Of a stretch of 48,196 bases of DNA, positions 8,696-16,692 are shown piece after piece. The first letter of the stretch is position 1. Each line of letters opens with the position of its first letter. Source of the stretch: DATHGT01 sp035317605 (GTDB lineage: Bacteria > Methylomirabilota > Methylomirabilia > Rokubacteriales > CSP1-6); contig DATHGT010000081.1 in NCBI GenBank assembly GCA_035317605.1, forward strand, positions 1-48,196. Direction: 5' to 3'. The notes beneath the pieces are model-generated. The model made no database searches and was not told where the DNA came from. It was given only the letters and a program-made list of their open reading frames with translations. Both the position numbers and the translations under genes were made by a program.

Positions 8696-9519
8696 CAGAC
8701 CTGGGCTCCCATCGTCGAGGATGCGGGATGCGGCAAGGCCCACTCGAGCCCGAGCCGGCGGCCTCGCCACTCTCCGGTGACGTTCAAACGATCATCGCCC
8801 GTTTCGAGCCCGAGCGCCAACGCGATTAACGGCTCGCAGGCCAGAGTCTCCCCCGCCCGCCGCCGCGCGTGGCGAGCCAGCGCCGACGACTCGGCGGCGT
8901 CCGACACCCGCAGGCGACCGGTCCCCGGTCCGAGCAGCGCGCAGGCCGCCGCCTCGACGAGCGGACGATCGAGGAGCCACCGCGTGCGCGCGTGCAAGTC
9001 CTCGCACTCCTGAAACGTCTCGACGGCCAGCACGAGCGCCCGCTCGCATTCGCCACGCGCGACCAGCTGGCCGGCGTGGGCCAGGGCCTCGATGGTCGCG
9101 GTGGCGCCGCCCACGAAGATCACGTACGGACCGGTCAACTGGAACTCGATCGCGACCTCCGCGGGAACGGCGCTCGTGGCGGTGTATGGGAAATGCAGCG
9201 TGCCTGCCGTCGGCGCCGCTTCCACGAACGCGCGATTAGACGACCCGTAGGCCGCGGCCGTCGCGTACACGAGCGCGGTCGCCCCGCCGGCGATCTCCCG
9301 CGCCTCGCGTCCGGACTTCGCGAGCAGGGCCTGGACGGCGGCGACACCGAGCAGACACTCGCGGGTGGCCCTGCGGAAGCGCTCGCCTCCGAGCGGCGGA
9401 CGCTCGATCGTGAGCGTCGACCGTCCCGCGGACGCCGCCGTCGCGTCATCCGGCAGCGCGTCCAGTCGCTCGCCCCATCCGGTGACGACGCCCACGGCTT
9501 CGAGGTCGACACCCGGCAT
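8695..9519 (-). CDS. ketosynthase N-terminal-like protein, cysteine absent
   Basis: A 274-residue protein that resembles the N-terminal half of a ketosynthase (the Ketoacyl-synt_2 / 'chain length factor' type found in aryl polyene clusters). The start EAVGVVTGWGERLDAL and the YSSNRAF-like and LVLAVETF segments fit the thiolase fold. At the nucleophile position it has VIFVGGATAT, without Cys, and no HGTGT or GHTxGA motif follows, so it cannot condense on its own. The ATG at 9519 overlaps the active ketosynthase stop (TGATG) and its own stop overlaps the ACP start. A structural partner or specificity subunit is the best guess. The family match is from memory of motif layout, so moderately sure. 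Confidence 0.7.
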   Translation of the reverse strand: MPGVDLEAVGVVTGWGERLDALPDDATAASAGRSTLTIERPPLGGERFRRATRECLLGVAAVQALLAKSGREAREIAGGATALVYATAAAYGSSNRAFVEAAPTAGTLHFPYTATSAVPAEVAIEFQLTGPYVIFVGGATATIEALAHAGQLVARGECERALVLAVETFQECEDLHARTRWLLDRPLVEAAACALLGPGTGRLRVSDAAESSALARHARRRAGETLACEPLIALALGLETGDDRLNVTGEWRGRRLGLEWALPHPASSTMGAQV

Positions 9520-10691
9520 CACGCCTTGCCCTCCAGCACGAGCGCGGCGTTGCAGCCTCCAAAGCCCAGCGACGTGCTCAAGCTCACGCGCGGCCGCGCG
9601 CGGCGCGCGGTCAGCGGCACGTAGTCGAGGTCGCACGCGGGATCGGCCTCTTCGTAGCCGAGGGTGGGCGGCACGATCCCATCGCGCGAGGCGAGCAGGC
9701 ACATGATCGCTTCCAGCGTCGCCGCCGCCCCCATGGTGTGACCGAGGCCGCCCTTGATGGAGTTGAGGGGGATCTCCCGCGCGCGGGCGCCGAGCGCTTC
9801 CTTGATCGCCGCGGTCTCGATGCGATCGTTGAGCGTGGTGCCGGTGCCGTGAGCGCTGACGAAGTCCACGTCGCGCGGGCCGACCCCGGCCTGGGCGAGC
9901 GCGCCGTGGATCGCGGAGGTCAGTCCCCGGCCGTCGGGATGCGGCGCCGCGATGTGAGCCGCGTCGCTGGTGCTGGCGTGCCCGAGCAACCGGCCCAGCC
10001 GCGGACCGCTGACGTCCCGGTCGCGCGCCATCAGGACGAGGGCGGCGCCCTCGCCGAGCAGGAGCCCGGCGCGGCGCCGGTCGAACGGCCGCACGCGCTC
10101 GCGCGTGAGCGACCGCAGCGCGTCGAAGCCGCGCATCACGAAGCGGCACAGGCCGTCGAATCCGCCGGCGATGACGACGTCCGCGCGATCGGTGCGCAGC
10201 CACTCGGCGCCGATGCCGAGCGCGGTGGCCCCCGAGGCGCACGCCGTCGACACCGTCAGCTCGGGGCCACGCGCGCCGAGGCGACGGGCCAGCGCGTGGC
10301 CGGGACTGTCGTAGAGCGCTCCGGCCACGGCGCGCGCCCGGCCGTCCTTGTCGTCGAGCGCCTGCTCGAGCTGTTCGACTCCGCCCAGCGCCGTGCCCAC
10401 CACGACACCGATCCGGGCCGGCTCCGCGTCGAGGGCCGAGCGGCCGAGCAGGTCCCGCGCGGCGGCCAGCAGGAGCTGCGTCGCCCGACAGGCCGGCCGC
10501 TTCCCGCCGGGCGCCTGCGGGATCTCCTTGATCTCACCCGCGCGCCCCACGCGAAGGTCGTCCACGCGGAAGCGCTCGATCGTCGAGATCCCGTCCCGGC
10601 CCTCGACGAGTCCGGACCAGAACGCGTCGAGGTCCGCCCCGATCGGTGTGACCACGCCGGCGGCCACGATCGTGACCGGATCCACCGCCAT
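9519..10691 (-). CDS. beta-ketoacyl-ACP synthase (active-site complete)
   Basis: A 390-residue FabF/KASII-type condensing enzyme. The triad is complete: Cys about 151 in STACASGAT, His in SAHGTGTTLND and His in KGGLGHTMGAA; the C-terminal glycine-rich loop is SLGFGGCN. It differs from the second active ketosynthase of the operon (7194-8423), so the two may use different substrates, for example one for initiation and one for elongation. Start is the ATG at 10691; a GTG immediately upstream at 10694 is equally possible. It begins about 20 nt after the methyltransferase stop, one of the few non-overlapping junctions of the operon. The Cys-less half-ketosynthase follows directly and may be its partner. 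Confidence 0.92.
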   Translation of the reverse strand: MAVDPVTIVAAGVVTPIGADLDAFWSGLVEGRDGISTIERFRVDDLRVGRAGEIKEIPQAPGGKRPACRATQLLLAAARDLLGRSALDAEPARIGVVVGTALGGVEQLEQALDDKDGRARAVAGALYDSPGHALARRLGARGPELTVSTACASGATALGIGAEWLRTDRADVVIAGGFDGLCRFVMRGFDALRSLTRERVRPFDRRRAGLLLGEGAALVLMARDRDVSGPRLGRLLGHASTSDAAHIAAPHPDGRGLTSAIHGALAQAGVGPRDVDFVSAHGTGTTLNDRIETAAIKEALGARAREIPLNSIKGGLGHTMGAAATLEAIMCLLASRDGIVPPTLGYEEADPACDLDYVPLTARRARPRVSLSTSLGFGGCNAALVLEGKA

Positions 10692-10710
10692 CACGCGCGT
10701 CGGGCGTGCA

Positions 10711-11928
10711 TCACGCCCCTCGGGTGGCGCCGAGCGCGGCGGCGTAGAACGTGGGCAAGTCGTTCCGGATGCTCGCGATGTCGGGAAGCACGCGCACGTC
10801 CCCGAAGCCCGCCGCCTCCAGCGCGCTCGTCCACTGCCCGATCGTGAGGAACCCGCCGTTGGGACGGTAGTCGGGATGAAGCCGCGGCGCGCGGAACGTC
10901 GCCATCAGGTTGAAGACGAATTCCGGGTAGAGCGTCTGGCCGGGGAACGGGCGCACGCATTCGGAGATGATGAGCTGACCGCCCGGCGCGAGCGCCTGGC
11001 GCACCTCGGCCAGCGTGAAGGCCAGGTCGTGGGCGACGTGGAGCGTGTTGACCGCGTAGACGATCGACACGCTGGCTCCGGCGATTCCCTGCTCCGCGAA
11101 CGAGCGGTTCATGTCGAGGGCCTCGAACGTGAGGCCGGCCAAACCTGGAAAGCGTTCCTCCACGTTGCGCTGGCCGCGCCGCAGGAACGCGGGGACCAGC
11201 TCGGTGAACCGATAGCGCGACACGTCACCCATGCGCCCGACCGTGGCCAGCCGCTCCAGCAGCGCCGTCGTGCCACTGGCGCAGCCTCCGCCGATTTCCA
11301 GGATCACCCCGACCTTGAGCGGCATCCACGCTTCGACGGCCACCGCCCCCACCCGATTGTTCACCGCGTAGAGGACATTGCCGTTGGAGAAATACGCGAC
11401 CCAGAGGGGCAGCCGGGTCGGCGCGAGCAGGATGTCCTCTCCCGAGCGCTTGCCCCCGAGAAACGCCGGATAGTCCCGCGCGGCCGTCTCCGCGATCACG
11501 TACGACGGCAGGCACGCCGGGTCGTGACGCTGCTGCTCGGCGCGCACGACGGCGGGATCGAGGGCGGGCAGGTCGCGCGCGGCCCGGAAGCGCGGTCCGT
11601 CGGCGGCCTCCTCACGGGCGAGCACGCCTCGGGACACGAGGTGGCGCACGATCGAGTCGACGGCCGCCCTCGCGGGGGCGGGATCGAAGCCGCTCCGCTC
11701 CACGATCTCGTCCACGGTGCTCCATTCCGACGCGGTCTCGGCGAGTCCGGTCTCCGCGCAGACCTGCAGGGTCAGCCGGTGGACGAACTCGTCGAAGAGC
11801 AGATGCGAGCCCATGACGTCCGGGTTGAAGACGGCGACCAGCGGAGGCGGCAGATGGCGCGCGATGCGGGCGGAGAGCGCCTCGCGCGCCCCCGCGCTCA
11901 TCCCGAGGATCTCGTCGAGCGCGCTCAC
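10711..11928 (-). CDS. SAM-dependent methyltransferase
   Basis: A 405-residue class I methyltransferase. The SAM-binding motif I is ILEIGGGCASGTT at about residues 209-220, with YRFTELVPAFL (motif II region), YAVNTLHVAHD (motif IV region) and PGGQLIISECV (post-motif). The N-terminal 180 residues form a separate helical, winged-helix-like domain (TVDEIVERSGFDPAPARAAV). The wording EIGGGxxSGT and the NTLH segment resemble methyltransferase domains of polyketide synthases, so C- or O-methylation of an ACP-bound chain is plausible. I chose the GTG at 11928 because it overlaps the acyltransferase stop (GTGA). Second gene of the operon. Confidence 0.8.
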   Translation of the reverse strand: MSALDEILGMSAGAREALSARIARHLPPPLVAVFNPDVMGSHLLFDEFVHRLTLQVCAETGLAETASEWSTVDEIVERSGFDPAPARAAVDSIVRHLVSRGVLAREEAADGPRFRAARDLPALDPAVVRAEQQRHDPACLPSYVIAETAARDYPAFLGGKRSGEDILLAPTRLPLWVAYFSNGNVLYAVNNRVGAVAVEAWMPLKVGVILEIGGGCASGTTALLERLATVGRMGDVSRYRFTELVPAFLRRGQRNVEERFPGLAGLTFEALDMNRSFAEQGIAGASVSIVYAVNTLHVAHDLAFTLAEVRQALAPGGQLIISECVRPFPGQTLYPEFVFNLMATFRAPRLHPDYRPNGGFLTIGQWTSALEAAGFGDVRVLPDIASIRNDLPTFYAAALGATRGA

Positions 11929-12824
11929 CGATCGAGTGGACCCCACACGTCGAAGAAGTTGAACCACTGGGTCGGATGCTCGCGCACGACGTCCTCCAGG
12001 GCGCCGACCCAGGCGCCGGCCGCGGCCTCCTCGTCCCCGCGGTCGACGACGATCGGCTTGGCCACGTGCACGCGATAGCGGTGGGCGCCGTCGAGCACGC
12101 AGAACGCGGGCACCACGGGGACGCGCGCGGCGCGCGCGAGCACGAACGGCCCCAGCGGAAACGGCGCCGGGCGTCCGAAGAACGGCACCATCAGATCGCC
12201 GCGCGTCCCCAGGGCTCGATCGCCCTGGACGGCCACCACCTCGCCACGGCGCAGCGCGGCCAGCAGCTCGATCCCGATCGCCGGCTGCCGGCGGGCCACG
12301 AAGCGCACGCCGTCACCGTCGCGCCGCACCCATCGGCCGAGGTCGGGATCGTCGTCGGGCGCCACGACCACGTGCGTGCGTCGCGCCGAGCGGCCCGCGA
12401 GCAGCCGGCCGGCCAGCTCCCAGTTGCCGACGTGGGCGGTGATCGAAATGATGCCGCCCGACAGCCCGTCGAGCTGCTCGGCGCCGCTCACGGAGTCGAC
12501 GTGGTCCAGCAGCCGCTCGACCGGCCCACGGTTCGTCGACACCAGATCGCTGAAGCACATGGCGAAATTGCCGAAGACTTCGGCGCTGAGCCGGGCCAGG
12601 CGCGCCCCCGAGGCGCCGGTGATGATCTGGAGCGCCCGGCGCACGGCGGCGTGCTCCGTCGGCGCGAAGCGCGGGGCCAGCCGGCCGAGTCCGCGCGCGA
12701 CGGCCAGACGCGCGCGCCGCGGCACGACGCTCGTCGCTTCGGCGATCCGATAGAGGAGGGCCCGGTTGTAGGAATGGAAGTGCCAGCGAGGAGACGGCAG
12801 CGCGGTTCCCGTTAGTCCGGACAT
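11925..12824 (-). CDS. LpxL/HtrB-like lysophospholipid acyltransferase
   Basis: A 299-residue acyltransferase of the LpxL/HtrB group. The HxxxxE/D-type catalytic motif is H131-VGNWE, and the later segments GDRALGTRGDLMVPFFGRPAPFP and FAP/FVLARAARVPVVPAF match the family. A weak N-terminal hydrophobic stretch may be a membrane anchor. These enzymes move an acyl chain from ACP to a lipid or sugar acceptor at the inner membrane. In aryl polyene and similar clusters a homologue attaches the finished chain to a lipid head group, which fits here. It is the first gene of the long operon and starts only 25 nt from the divergent FabG-like gene. Confidence 0.85.
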   Translation of the reverse strand: MSGLTGTALPSPRWHFHSYNRALLYRIAEATSVVPRRARLAVARGLGRLAPRFAPTEHAAVRRALQIITGASGARLARLSAEVFGNFAMCFSDLVSTNRGPVERLLDHVDSVSGAEQLDGLSGGIISITAHVGNWELAGRLLAGRSARRTHVVVAPDDDPDLGRWVRRDGDGVRFVARRQPAIGIELLAALRRGEVVAVQGDRALGTRGDLMVPFFGRPAPFPLGPFVLARAARVPVVPAFCVLDGAHRYRVHVAKPIVVDRGDEEAAAGAWVGALEDVVREHPTQWFNFFDVWGPLDR

Positions 12825-12849
12825 CCCGGTCCCAGTATAGTCCCGGCGT

Positions 12850-13575
12850 ATGTCTCACCCGAGGCGCGCGCTGGTGACGGGTGGCAGTCGAGGCCTGGGT
12901 CTCGCGGTGGCGCGCGCCCTCGCTCGAGACGGTCTCGACGTGACCGCGACGTACGCTCACGACGCCGAGGCCGCCCGCCGCGCGGAGGAAGCGACGAGGG
13001 CGGACGGGCTCCCGATCGCGCTGACTCGATGCGACGCGGCCGCGCCGGCCGACGTGGCCGCGCTCTTCGCGCGGATCGAATCGGTGGACGTGGTCGTGCA
13101 CGCCGCCGGGTTCACGCGCGACCGACTCGTGCCCTCGATGTCGGACCGCGACTTCGACGAGGTGCTGGCCGTCCACCTGCGTGGCGGGTTCCTGGTCTCG
13201 CGTCACGCGCTGCCGGCGATGCTCGAGCGGCGCTGGGGACGGATCGTCTACGTGGTGTCCCCGACCGCGCTGCTCGGGCGGCGGGGCCAGGCCAACTACG
13301 CCGCCGCCAAGGCCGGGCTGCTCGGACTCTGCCGCGCGCTGGCGCGGGAGGTCGGCGAGGCCGGCGTCACCGTCAACTGCGTGTCGGCGGGGTTCCTGGA
13401 CACCGCGCTCACCGCGGGGCTCGCCTCCGACGTCCGCGCCGAGCTGATCGCCGCGATTCCCCTCGGCCGCTCCGGCCGCCCGGACGAAGTCGCCTCGGCC
13501 ATCGCCTTCCTCTGCTCCGACGCCGCCAGCTACGTAACGGGCCAGGTGATCGCGGTCGACGGCGGCCTCAGTTAG
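12850..13575 (+). CDS. FabG-like 3-oxoacyl-ACP reductase (SDR)
   Basis: A 241-residue classical short-chain dehydrogenase. It has the NADP-type TGGSRGLG cofactor motif (residues 10-17), an HAAG motif, the catalytic Ser in VVSPTALLG, YAAAK (Tyr and Lys), and the ending VTGQVIAVDGGLS typical of FabG. It reduces 3-ketoacyl-ACP to 3-hydroxyacyl-ACP, the step that would follow the ketosynthases encoded on the other strand. It is divergent from the acyltransferase gene, with a 25-nt gap in which TATAGT could serve as a -10 element for this gene. A strong inverted repeat lies just downstream and probably ends its transcript. Confidence 0.88.
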   Translation: MSHPRRALVTGGSRGLGLAVARALARDGLDVTATYAHDAEAARRAEEATRADGLPIALTRCDAAAPADVAALFARIESVDVVVHAAGFTRDRLVPSMSDRDFDEVLAVHLRGGFLVSRHALPAMLERRWGRIVYVVSPTALLGRRGQANYAAAKAGLLGLCRALAREVGEAGVTVNCVSAGFLDTALTAGLASDVRAELIAAIPLGRSGRPDEVASAIAFLCSDAASYVTGQVIAVDGGLS

Positions 13576-13583
13576 TGGAGCTC

Positions 13584-13707
13584 GGGAAACGGGTGGCCGT
13601 TCTACGTTGGGGGTCAGCTGGCCCGGGTCCTCGTAGAGAGGAGCTTCGCTCCTCTCTTCTGCGGAATGGGCGCTCGACCCCCAACGTAGAACGGCCACCC
13701 GTTTCCC
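13584..13707. repeat. perfect 32-bp inverted repeat with nested hairpin
   Basis: The arms 13584-13615 and 13676-13707 are exact reverse complements over 32 bp (starting GGGAAACGGGTGGCC). In the 60-nt spacer a second hairpin (AGAGAGGAG 13635-13643, CTCCTCTCT 13649-13657, loop CTTCG) is almost centred. It lies between the convergent FabG-like and UbiE-like genes and could act as a two-way terminator; the stem length suggests a foldback or MITE-like element instead. A 12-bp direct repeat TAGTTACGCGGC (13718-13729 and 13755-13766) sits next to it, the second copy overlapping the UbiE-like stop. Confidence 0.9.
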
Positions 13708-13757
13708 AAGGATCATCTAGTTACGCGGCAACGACCACTGCGCCGAGAATTATTTAG

Positions 13758-14504
13758 TTACGCGGCGGTGGGGCGCTCGCCGGTGTATTCGCTCAGCAAC
13801 CCGCCGAGGACGCGGTGGCGAACCTTCCCGAAGCCGCTGCGCCGCAGCGAGTCGACGATGAGGTCCGGCGGCACGCAGGTGGCGATCGTGTCCCAGTAGT
13901 AGCGGGCCAGCCGGCCGACGTCGCGATTGCGGGTGGTGAGCGCGATCAGCAAGGGCATCGCCCGCGTGATGTAGAGCCGGGTCAGCCAGCGCTGGGCCGG
14001 AGACGTCGGGCGCGAGATCTCCAGCACCAGGATCTGCCCGCCAGGCTTGAGCACGCGCAGACATTCTCGAAACGCCACGTCGAGGTCGGCCGCGTGGCGG
14101 AGCGCGTAGCCGATCGTCAGCACGTCGAAGCTCGCCCCCGCGAACGGCAGCTGCTCGATCTGTCCCTGGACGAGCGGGCCGGCGACCCGCTGGCGCGCCT
14201 GGCGCAGCATGCCCGCGCTGGGATCGAGCCCGACGACCGCGCGCGGGTCGCCGAGGATCCGCGCGGCGGCGCGCGCGACGAGCCCGGTCCCGGTCGCCAC
14301 GTCGAGCAGCGTCATGCCCGGGCGCAGCCCCAGATATTCGAGCGCCCGGCGGCGGTACCACAGCCCCGAGCCCAGAGACATCACCCCGCAGAACCGGTCG
14401 TAGCAGCCCGCGGTGGCGTCGAAGAGCGTGATGACGAACGATCGGCGGTCCGCGTCGCGGCGGTAGTAGTCGGTCAGCACCGGGTGCGGTGGTCGCGCAC
14501 TCAC
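13758..14504 (-). CDS. UbiE/COQ5-family methyltransferase
   Basis: A 248-residue class I SAM methyltransferase with the UbiE/MenG layout: YDRFCGVMSLG near residue 35, motif I LLDVATGTGLVA, the GLDPSAGML and YALRHAADLD segments and LKPGGQILVLEISRP. UbiE enzymes C-methylate the quinone ring in menaquinone or ubiquinone synthesis; related copies in secondary-metabolite clusters methylate other aromatic rings. The GTG start at 14504 overlaps the stop of the lipoprotein gene (GTGA), so the two are cotranscribed. No other quinone gene lies nearby, so a role in the adjacent lipid cluster is as likely as quinone methylation. Confidence 0.8.
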   Translation of the reverse strand: MSARPPHPVLTDYYRRDADRRSFVITLFDATAGCYDRFCGVMSLGSGLWYRRRALEYLGLRPGMTLLDVATGTGLVARAAARILGDPRAVVGLDPSAGMLRQARQRVAGPLVQGQIEQLPFAGASFDVLTIGYALRHAADLDVAFRECLRVLKPGGQILVLEISRPTSPAQRWLTRLYITRAMPLLIALTTRNRDVGRLARYYWDTIATCVPPDLIVDSLRRSGFGKVRHRVLGGLLSEYTGERPTAA

Positions 14505-15304
14505 AGTAGCGGTGAATGATACATCCGGAAGACGCGGATCGCCTGGGGCCGTGTCGCGTACACGCGGGTCGCCCAGAACGTGCCGCGCCCGGCGTCGAAG
14601 GTGATCACGCCGGGACGCGCCGGCTCGTTCGGGTCCCAGATGGCCAGGTCCACGCCGGCTCCGTGCCGGCGCGCCGCGAACGCCACCACCGTGTGATTCA
14701 GCTCGAGGATCGGCTGGTTGGTGACGAGGAGCTGGACGAGCCGGCCCGCCCCCAGCTCGCGCTCGATCTCGTCGAACACGCCGGCCTGGTGGCCCCGGGG
14801 GATCGGGAACAGCGTCCGCCAGATGGTCCAGTGCATCAGCGTCCAGAAGCGTCCGCCCATCCCCTCCTTGACGGCCGACTCCTGGGCCCGGGAAAACTCG
14901 CGCAGGCCCGCGTACCCCGGGATCACCACGCGCTCGTCGATGGTCAGGGCCGGCTGCCAGGGCGCGCGCGCGACGACTTGGCGCACCCGCGCGACGTAGC
15001 CGGTGCGATCGAGGGCGGGCGCCCGGGGATCGAACCGCGCGAACTGGAAGAACTGGCGCAGCCCGCGCGCGACCACGAAGCAGTAGTTGGCGTAGAGGTC
15101 GTCGCGGTCTTCGGCGAACGCGCGGATCTCGTTGGGGAACGCGAACGTGTCACGGTCGAACGCGAAGTCGCTCACCGCGAGGTCGCCGCCGCCGAGGGGA
15201 CGCGCCACCGGCGGCGTCGACGCGCACCCGGCGGCGACGAGCGCGACGGCCAGGAACAGCGCGCGCCGAGAGATCGCTCGTCGTCGTCGAAGCCAGCGGC
15301 TCAC
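14501..15304 (-). CDS. predicted lipoprotein of unknown function
   Basis: With the GTG at 15304 the protein has 267 residues and opens with an Arg-rich n-region (RWLRRRRAISRR), a hydrophobic core and a lipobox LVAAGC, so it should be a lipid-anchored periplasmic protein. An ATG at 15340 would give 279 residues but puts a long tail before the signal peptide. The mature part is globular with many aromatic residues (YANYCFVVARGLRQFFQFARFD, HWTIWRTLFPIPRG) and a C-terminal VDLAIWDPNEP...ITFDAGRGTFW region that recalls cysteine-peptidase-like folds, but I do not recognise the family. It is the upstream partner of the UbiE-like gene and diverges from the PyrD-like gene. Confidence 0.7.
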   Translation of the reverse strand: MSRWLRRRRAISRRALFLAVALVAAGCASTPPVARPLGGGDLAVSDFAFDRDTFAFPNEIRAFAEDRDDLYANYCFVVARGLRQFFQFARFDPRAPALDRTGYVARVRQVVARAPWQPALTIDERVVIPGYAGLREFSRAQESAVKEGMGGRFWTLMHWTIWRTLFPIPRGHQAGVFDEIERELGAGRLVQLLVTNQPILELNHTVVAFAARRHGAGVDLAIWDPNEPARPGVITFDAGRGTFWATRVYATRPQAIRVFRMYHSPLL

Positions 15305-15349
15305 GGCGCCCAAGCTTACGGCCGTGGCGGCGGGCGTCAAGATCTCCCC

Positions 15350-16363
15350 GTGCTATCCTCGGCCGTCACGAACCCCTATCCCCTCTTCTACGATGCCGTC
15401 CTGAGCCGCTTGCCCGAAGAGCGCGCGATCGCGCTCGGCCAGGCGATGCTGCGCGCGCTCCCGCTCGACCGGCTCCCTCTCTTCCGCGTGGAGGACGAGC
15501 GCCTGCGCACCTCGCTCGGCGGCGTGCGGCTGGCCAACCCGCTGGTGTTCGCCGCGCAGTACTACGACGTGCGGATCCTCGCGCGTCTGATGGGCCTCGG
15601 CTTCGGCGCGGTCACCGCCAAGACGATCACGCGCGAGCCGCGTCCGGGCCATCCACAGCCGAACCTCGCGCGCGTGCGCACGGCGGCGGGACGAGGGCTC
15701 GTCAACTGCAACGGGTTTCAGAACCCGGGCGTGGAGGGGTTCCGCCGGCGGATCGCCACCCTGCCCCATCGGGTGCCGCTGATCGTGAGCGTGGCCGGCG
15801 AGTCGGCGGAGGACTACCTCGCGCTCACCGAGGCGCTGGCGCCGTTCGGCGACCTCGTGGAGTTCAACGTCTCCTCGCCCAACACCAAGCTCGTGTACGC
15901 GTGGAGCACGCGGCCCGCCGAGCTGACGTCGCTCCTGAAGGCGGCGGGCGCGGCCTCGCCCAAGCCGCTGATCGTGAAGCTGTCGCCGGATTTCGCCGAC
16001 GTCAACGAGGCCGAGATCATTCCCGCCGCGCTCGAGGGCGGCGTCCGCATCGTGAACTATGGCAATACACGGCGGATCGAGGACCGGCGGCTGTCGCAAG
16101 GCACGGGCGGTCTCTCCGGACCGGAGATCTTTCCCGCCACCCTCGCCAACGTGCGTCGCACGCGCGCCCGCTTCGGCGACGCGCTCGAGATCATCGCGAC
16201 CGGCGGCGTGGATTCGGCGGACAAGGCGGTCGCGCTCCTGCGCGAGGGCGCGACCGCGATCGGATGTTTCACGGGCTTCATCACGCGCGGCCCGCTGTTG
16301 GCGCGGCGAATTCTCGAGGGCGTCCTCGCCGCGGGCGCGCGTCGAGGCGCGGATCACGCGTGA
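15350..16363 (+). CDS. dihydroorotate dehydrogenase-like (PyrD-family) flavoprotein, divergent
   Basis: A 337-residue FMN-dependent TIM-barrel protein that follows the class 2 PyrD plan: YDAVLSRLPEERAI start, NVSSPNTK catalytic-loop motif, TGGLSGPEIFP, ATGGVDSADKAVALLREGA and a C-terminal phosphate site. Several orotate-contact segments are changed, however: AAQYYD where quinone-type PyrD reads AAGLDK, NCNGFQN for NRMGFNN, and NYGNTR for TNTT. It could therefore act on another substrate. The frame opens far upstream without an ATG; the GTG at 15350 is the only fitting start. It diverges from the lipoprotein gene with 45 nt between. No other pyrimidine gene is nearby. Confidence 0.72.
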   Translation: MLSSAVTNPYPLFYDAVLSRLPEERAIALGQAMLRALPLDRLPLFRVEDERLRTSLGGVRLANPLVFAAQYYDVRILARLMGLGFGAVTAKTITREPRPGHPQPNLARVRTAAGRGLVNCNGFQNPGVEGFRRRIATLPHRVPLIVSVAGESAEDYLALTEALAPFGDLVEFNVSSPNTKLVYAWSTRPAELTSLLKAAGAASPKPLIVKLSPDFADVNEAEIIPAALEGGVRIVNYGNTRRIEDRRLSQGTGGLSGPEIFPATLANVRRTRARFGDALEIIATGGVDSADKAVALLREGATAIGCFTGFITRGPLLARRILEGVLAAGARRGADHA

Positions 16364-16692
16364 CCCCGTCGTTCATTGTCATGACCGGCCGGAAACAATG
16401 CACAGGCTTTTCCACATGTCCACCGTTGTCCACAACCTCGGAAATCGCACGGCGTGACGGCCTCTCGCAGGCAGGTGCCCGAAAAGTGACGGTCTGGTCG
16501 TCCACCGAGACGCCCATGCGCAAAAAGTTGCCCAGTGAGCGGCGTCGGCTCGCGAGACGACGACGGCACGCGCTGTTGGCGCGGCGAAACGAAGTCTTGA
16601 CGTGCACTCGTCGCGCTCGTATTTTCTGCGGCACCGTGTCGCGACGGAGCGCCGCAGTTGACTGATCGCGCACGTTGAGGGGACGACGACCG
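16364..16692. other. intergenic stretch with DnaA-box-like sites and an 18-bp repeat
   Basis: No supportable gene. Two DnaA-box-like nonamers lie close together, TTTTCCACA and TTGTCCACA (within 16407-16434), each one change from TTATNCACA. An exact 18-bp copy (16571-16588) of a segment in the preceding gene (16293-16310, starting CGCTGTTGGCGCGG) is also present. The stretch is less GC-rich than its neighbours. Confidence 0.5.

Noticed and set aside
16400..16440. Replication origin
   Set aside because: Only two imperfect DnaA boxes, no AT-rich unwinding region and no dnaA, dnaN or parAB genes nearby.
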